A DNA stretch of 34,223 bases from Phycisphaeraceae bacterium (lineage in GTDB: Bacteria; Planctomycetota; Phycisphaerae; Phycisphaerales; UBA1924), in NCBI GenBank assembly GCA_021604785.1, contig BQJQ01000009.1, positions 1 through 34,223 of the forward strand. Reading direction: 5' to 3'. Below are positions 31,075 through 34,223 of the stretch, in pieces. The notes beneath the pieces are model-generated. The model was not told the origin of the DNA. It saw nothing but the letters and a program-made list of their open reading frames with translations, and made no database searches. Position 1 is the stretch's first letter. Each line of letters opens with the position of its first letter. Position numbers and translations under genes: made by a program.

Positions 31075-32660
31075 TCAAACGATTGCTCCGCTCGCGAGGG
31101 GCGGCAAAATTCCGGCGCAATAAGCTGGCGATGTTCAGCCTGGCGATTATCGTGGCGTACGTTCTGCTGTCCGTGTACATCGTTGCGACGAACGTGGTGA
31201 ACGATCACGTTGCCAAGGACAAGCTCGAAGGGCGTCCCCTGCTCGGGCTGCTTCTTACGAGCCAGACGCGCGAGATCTTCGGCCCCCGCGAGATGCCCGG
31301 GTTCGGGCTCGAAGGGTCTGCGAGCCAGCGGTACGAGGCGAGCCTGTTCTACCTCGAGATCGCGTCCAACGCGTTCCGCGACATTGACCGCATCGGCGAA
31401 TCGGGCCGCGATCCGAACGATGTGCTGCGTGACTACGAAGTGACGGGCCGTCCCTTCGCGGACTTGCCGATCGAGGACTTGCGAGCCATACGCGAGCGGG
31501 CCCGGGCCCAGGCGGACCGCGTGCTCGAGGTGCGGCGTCAGGCAGGTTCGATTGAGCTCTTGCCGGTGCTGATCGGGAAGCTCAGCGCGAACCGGGACGC
31601 GCTCGAGCAGCTGATCGCGTCGGGCCAGACAGACACGGATGAGGCGTTCAACCGCCAGGAGGACGTGTCGTTTGGGCTTGAAGAGATCGCCGAGCAGATC
31701 GAGACCTTCCAGGCGAACACAGGCGCGGACAACCCGATGTCGGCGATCGACGCGCAGGAATTGCTCGATGTCGCGACGGACATCTTTGACGCCGAGGACA
31801 TCGCGAGCAGCCCGCTCTACGACAAGGCCCTCATCGACCGCGTGACCGCGGCGGCAGCCGAATCACGCGAGACGCTCGACGCCCGGCTCGGCGCGGAGGT
31901 GGACACGCTCCGCCCGATCATCAACGAACTCTTCCCCGAGCCCGAAGGGCTCGCGAGCGCGATGAACTCGTTCCGCCTGAGTCTGGGCACGGACCGGCAG
32001 GGGCGATCGATCCTGATTCGCGCACTCTACTCGGCCAAGATCGCGATTCAGGTCGGTGTTGTCACCGCGCTGATCGCCGTCGGGTTCGGGTCCGTGCTCG
32101 GCGCTGCCGGGGCGTTCTTTGGCGGCTGGGTGGACCATCTCGTCAACTGGTTGTATTCCATGTTCACGTCGATCCCGTACCTCGTGCTGCTCGCCGTGCT
32201 CGCGATGCTCTTCTTGGGGAGCAAGTTCGAGGGGACGCTGATCCCGCTGTACGTTGCTTTCGCGCTGACGTACTGGATTGGCCCGTGCCGCGTGACGCGC
32301 GGCGAGGCGATGAAGATCAAGGAACTCGAGTACGTCCAGGCGGCGACGGCCATCGGATTCGGGCGGTTCTACATCCTGATCCGCCACATCCTGCCCAACA
32401 CTGCGCACCTGATGTTCATCAACTTCTCGCTGCTGCTTATCGCGGCGATCAAGGGTGAGGTCATCCTGACGTTCCTCGGCCTCGGGCTCAAGCAGGGTGC
32501 CAGCTGGGGCATCATGATCCGCGACTCGGCGCAGCAGGTTGTCAACGATAACTTCTGGCAGATCGGCGCCGCAACCTTCTTCATGTTCCTCCTCGTCCTC
32601 GCGTTCAACATCTTCACCGACGCGCTCCAGGACGCGTTCGATCCCAAGCACGTGGCATGA
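31071..32660 (+). CDS. oppC: peptide ABC transporter permease (DppC/OppC family) with large external insert
   Basis: Protein of 529 aa against about 300 for OppC. Residues 10-44 are the usual cytoplasmic start and TM1 (KFRRNKLAMFSLAIIVAYVL). Residues 305-529 are the usual rest: LGTDRQGRSILIRALYSAKI, helices at about 325-400, the EAA loop EAMKIKELEYVQAATAIGFG to HILPN (412-443), and GEVILTFLGLGLKQGASWG. Between them lie about 230 extra residues, mostly charged and helical (for example RERARAQADRVLEVRRQAG and EDVSFGLEEIAEQIETFQ), which topology places outside the membrane. The start is GTG 31071, overlapping the oppB stop by 4 nt; its stop overlaps the oppD ATG (ATGA). The insert is in frame and shows the same codon use as the rest, so it is not a sequencing artefact. 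Confidence 0.93.
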   Translation: MIKRLLRSRGAAKFRRNKLAMFSLAIIVAYVLLSVYIVATNVVNDHVAKDKLEGRPLLGLLLTSQTREIFGPREMPGFGLEGSASQRYEASLFYLEIASNAFRDIDRIGESGRDPNDVLRDYEVTGRPFADLPIEDLRAIRERARAQADRVLEVRRQAGSIELLPVLIGKLSANRDALEQLIASGQTDTDEAFNRQEDVSFGLEEIAEQIETFQANTGADNPMSAIDAQELLDVATDIFDAEDIASSPLYDKALIDRVTAAAAESRETLDARLGAEVDTLRPIINELFPEPEGLASAMNSFRLSLGTDRQGRSILIRALYSAKIAIQVGVVTALIAVGFGSVLGAAGAFFGGWVDHLVNWLYSMFTSIPYLVLLAVLAMLFLGSKFEGTLIPLYVAFALTYWIGPCRVTRGEAMKIKELEYVQAATAIGFGRFYILIRHILPNTAHLMFINFSLLLIAAIKGEVILTFLGLGLKQGASWGIMIRDSAQQVVNDNFWQIGAATFFMFLLVLAFNIFTDALQDAFDPKHVA

Positions 32661-33733
32661 CGGCAACACCCACCCATCACGCGAGCCCCGAGGGCGCGAA
32701 GGCGGCGGCCAACGCTGTGCTCTCCGTGCGCCACCTCACCACCAGCTTCCGCGCCGAGGGCGGCACCGTGACCGCCGTGGATGACGTCTCGTTCGACCTC
32801 GCCCCGGGAGAGACGCTCGGCATCGTCGGCGAGTCCGGGTGCGGCAAGACCGTCACCAGCAAATCGATCATGCGTCTGCTCCCTGAGCACATCACCCGCT
32901 ACGGGCCGCGGTCCGAGGTGCAGTTCGACGGTCAGAACCTGATCCGTGCATCCAAGAACGAGATGCGCAAGGTCCGCGGCAACCGCATCGCGATGATCTT
33001 CCAGGAGCCCATGACGAGCCTGAACCCGGTCTTCCAGATCGGGTGGCAGCTCGACGAGGCGCTGAAGTATCACACCAAGATGAACAAGCGCGAGCGGCGC
33101 GACCGGGCGATCGAGATGCTCCGGCTCGTCGAGATCCCGAACCCCGAGCGCCGCATCACCGAGTACCCGCACCAGCTCTCGGGCGGCATGCGCCAGCGGG
33201 TGATGATCGCGATGGCGCTGTGCTGCGAGCCCGAGATCCTGATCGCCGACGAGCCGACCACGGCGCTGGACGTCACGATCCAAGCGCAGATCCTGGACCT
33301 GATGAACTCGCTCAAAGAGAAGGTGGGCACCGCGATCATGCTCATCACGCACGACCTCGGCGTTGTCGCGACGGTGTGCGACCGCGTGCTGGTCATGTAC
33401 GCCGGGCGTGTGATCGAAGAGGGGCCGGTCGGTAAGATCTTCCACGAGGCGAGGCACCCGTACACGCGGGCCCTGCTCGAGTCGATCCCCAAGCGCGGGC
33501 GCAAGGTTCCCGGAGCGAAGCTGCCGTCGATCCCGGGCATCGTGCCAAGTCTTCGTGAGCTGCCCGTGGGGTGCCGGTTCGAGGCGCGATGCCGCTACTC
33601 GGACGGGACCAAGTGCGTCCGCGACGAGCCCGAGCTCACGCCGACCGTTGACGGGCGACCGGTCCGCTGCCACTACCCGATGGGTACGCCCGCCGAGCGA
33701 AAGCCGCACGAAGTTCACGGGGAGCCCGGGTGA
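32657..33733 (+). CDS. oppD: peptide ABC transporter ATP-binding protein (DppD/OppD family)
   Basis: Protein of 358 aa. Walker A is GESGCGKT (58-65), the Q-loop is MIFQEPMTSLNP, the ABC signature is LSGGMRQR (174-181) and Walker B is ILIADEPTTALD (Asp198, catalytic Glu199), followed by the H-loop LITHDLGV. The C-terminal oligopeptide domain contains VGCRFEARCRYSDGTKC, PELTPTVDGRPVRCHYP, with the Cys residues that bind an iron-sulfur cluster in some Opp and Dpp ATPases. Together with the next gene it makes the heterodimeric ATPase of the importer. A start at 32657 overlaps the oppC stop; the Ala-rich first 20 residues are probably disordered. Confidence 0.95.
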   Translation: MTATPTHHASPEGAKAAANAVLSVRHLTTSFRAEGGTVTAVDDVSFDLAPGETLGIVGESGCGKTVTSKSIMRLLPEHITRYGPRSEVQFDGQNLIRASKNEMRKVRGNRIAMIFQEPMTSLNPVFQIGWQLDEALKYHTKMNKRERRDRAIEMLRLVEIPNPERRITEYPHQLSGGMRQRVMIAMALCCEPEILIADEPTTALDVTIQAQILDLMNSLKEKVGTAIMLITHDLGVVATVCDRVLVMYAGRVIEEGPVGKIFHEARHPYTRALLESIPKRGRKVPGAKLPSIPGIVPSLRELPVGCRFEARCRYSDGTKCVRDEPELTPTVDGRPVRCHYPMGTPAERKPHEVHGEPG

Positions 33734-34223
33734 TGGCGCTCATCGAGGTCAACAACCTGGTCAAGCACTTCCCCGTCCGCGGCGGCATGCTTAACCGCGT
33801 CGTGCGCAAGGTTCACGCCGTCAACGGTGTCTCGTTCGAGATCCAGTCCGGCGAGACACTTGGCATCGTGGGCGAGTCCGGGTGCGGTAAGTCCACGCTG
33901 GGCAAGACGCTCATCCGCTTGCTCGATGCGACGGCGGGGCAGATCGTCTACGAGGGCGACGACCTCACGAGTTTGTCTCACCGCGAGCTGATGCCCTACC
34001 GGCGCCGGATGCAGATCATCTTTCAGGACCCGTACTCGTCGCTTAACCCGCGGCTGACGATCCGGGCGTTGCTCAAAGAAGGCATCAAGTTCCACGGCGT
34101 TCTCGACAACGACCCGAAGTCGATGGACGACTACATCACCGAGCTCATCCGCACCGTCGGGCTCCGCCCGGACGCGGCCGACCGGTTCCCGCATGAGTTC
34201 TCCGGCGGGCAGCGTCAGCGGAT
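33733..34223 (+). CDS. oppF: peptide ABC transporter ATP-binding protein (DppF/OppF family), cut by window end
   Basis: The first 163 codons are visible before the window ends. It opens MALIEVNNLVKHFPVRGG, the typical OppF start, with Walker A GESGCGKST (47-55), Q-loop MQIIFQDPYSSLNPR and the signature FSGGQRQR at the very edge (156-163). Walker B and the C-terminal domain are outside the window. The ATG overlaps the oppD stop by one base (TGATG); GTG 33730 directly before it is an alternative start. It should pair with OppD to power the importer. Truncation is by the window and not by mutation. Confidence 0.93.
   Translation, partial: MALIEVNNLVKHFPVRGGMLNRVVRKVHAVNGVSFEIQSGETLGIVGESGCGKSTLGKTLIRLLDATAGQIVYEGDDLTSLSHRELMPYRRRMQIIFQDPYSSLNPRLTIRALLKEGIKFHGVLDNDPKSMDDYITELIRTVGLRPDAADRFPHEFSGGQRQR

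Noticed and set aside
32369-33718. 449-codon minus-strand frame antisense to oppC and oppD
   Set aside because: No recognisable protein features, and it covers two clear ABC transporter genes.

Overview
The window is 34.2 kb of high-GC bacterial chromosome. It encodes a type II-style pseudopilin, a secreted protein ending in a PEP-CTERM-like tail (PTP motif, glycine/alanine-rich helix, RRRR), a TPR lipoprotein of a family common in environmental bacteria, and several transporters with unusual inserts. Together these suggest a planctomycete, probably of the Phycisphaerae. That placement is an inference from gene content and composition; no rRNA or marker gene is present. I see no insertion sequence, prophage, CRISPR array or other mobile element, so this looks like core or stable accessory chromosome.

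Layout. Positions 1-1290: pseudopilin gene, then a tRNA-Pro(CGG) with its own promoter. 1415-2587 (minus): ArsR-type regulator and two glyoxalase-fold (VOC) proteins, one of them secreted, behind a promoter whose spacer is filled by an inverted repeat. 2828-4945 (plus): an unrecognised protein and an MgtE magnesium transporter. 4958-13996 (minus): a tightly packed six-gene operon, in transcription order aldehyde dehydrogenase, class III aminotransferase, nitrilase-family amidohydrolase, large Lys/Orn/Arg-type decarboxylase, ATP-grasp ligase-like protein and C45-type Ntn-hydrolase. 14217-16599 (minus): GlcG-like protein, NTF2-like protein and a HI0933-type flavoprotein, the last divergent from a cytochrome P450 (16697-18307, plus). 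18314-20137 (minus): SulP anion transporter. 20330-22036 (plus): TPR lipoprotein. 22217-22873 (minus): secreted PEP-CTERM-like protein with a clear intrinsic terminator. 23323-24798 (plus): RhlE-type DEAD-box helicase behind a structured leader. 25035-25823 (plus): secreted VOC-like protein. 25840-27829 (minus): voltage-gated K+ channel with a C-terminal zinc ribbon, and a short alpha-oxoamine synthase-like enzyme. 28004 to the right edge (plus): peptide/nickel-type ABC importer (binding protein, two permeases, two ATPases), the last gene cut by the window end.

The most interesting part is the six-gene operon. Its junctions are overlaps or gaps of 4 nt or less, except that the aminotransferase start used here lies 31 nt downstream of the dehydrogenase stop. 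An amino acid decarboxylase makes a di- or polyamine. An ATP-grasp enzyme could tie that amine to a carboxylate, and a C45 Ntn-hydrolase and a nitrilase could break amide or carbamoyl bonds. The aminotransferase and dehydrogenase could turn the amine end into an acid that enters central metabolism. The logic resembles the gamma-glutamyl-putrescine (Puu) pathway or the Dav lysine route, but with different enzyme families at the conjugation and deconjugation steps. The product of this operon is unknown to me and it is the best candidate for an undescribed system here.

The second theme is transporters with large inserts. The OppC-like permease carries about 230 extra residues on the outside, its partner binding protein carries about 100, and the SulP transporter has about 85 extra residues between membrane segments. 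All calls come from reading the sequence; no database search was run.
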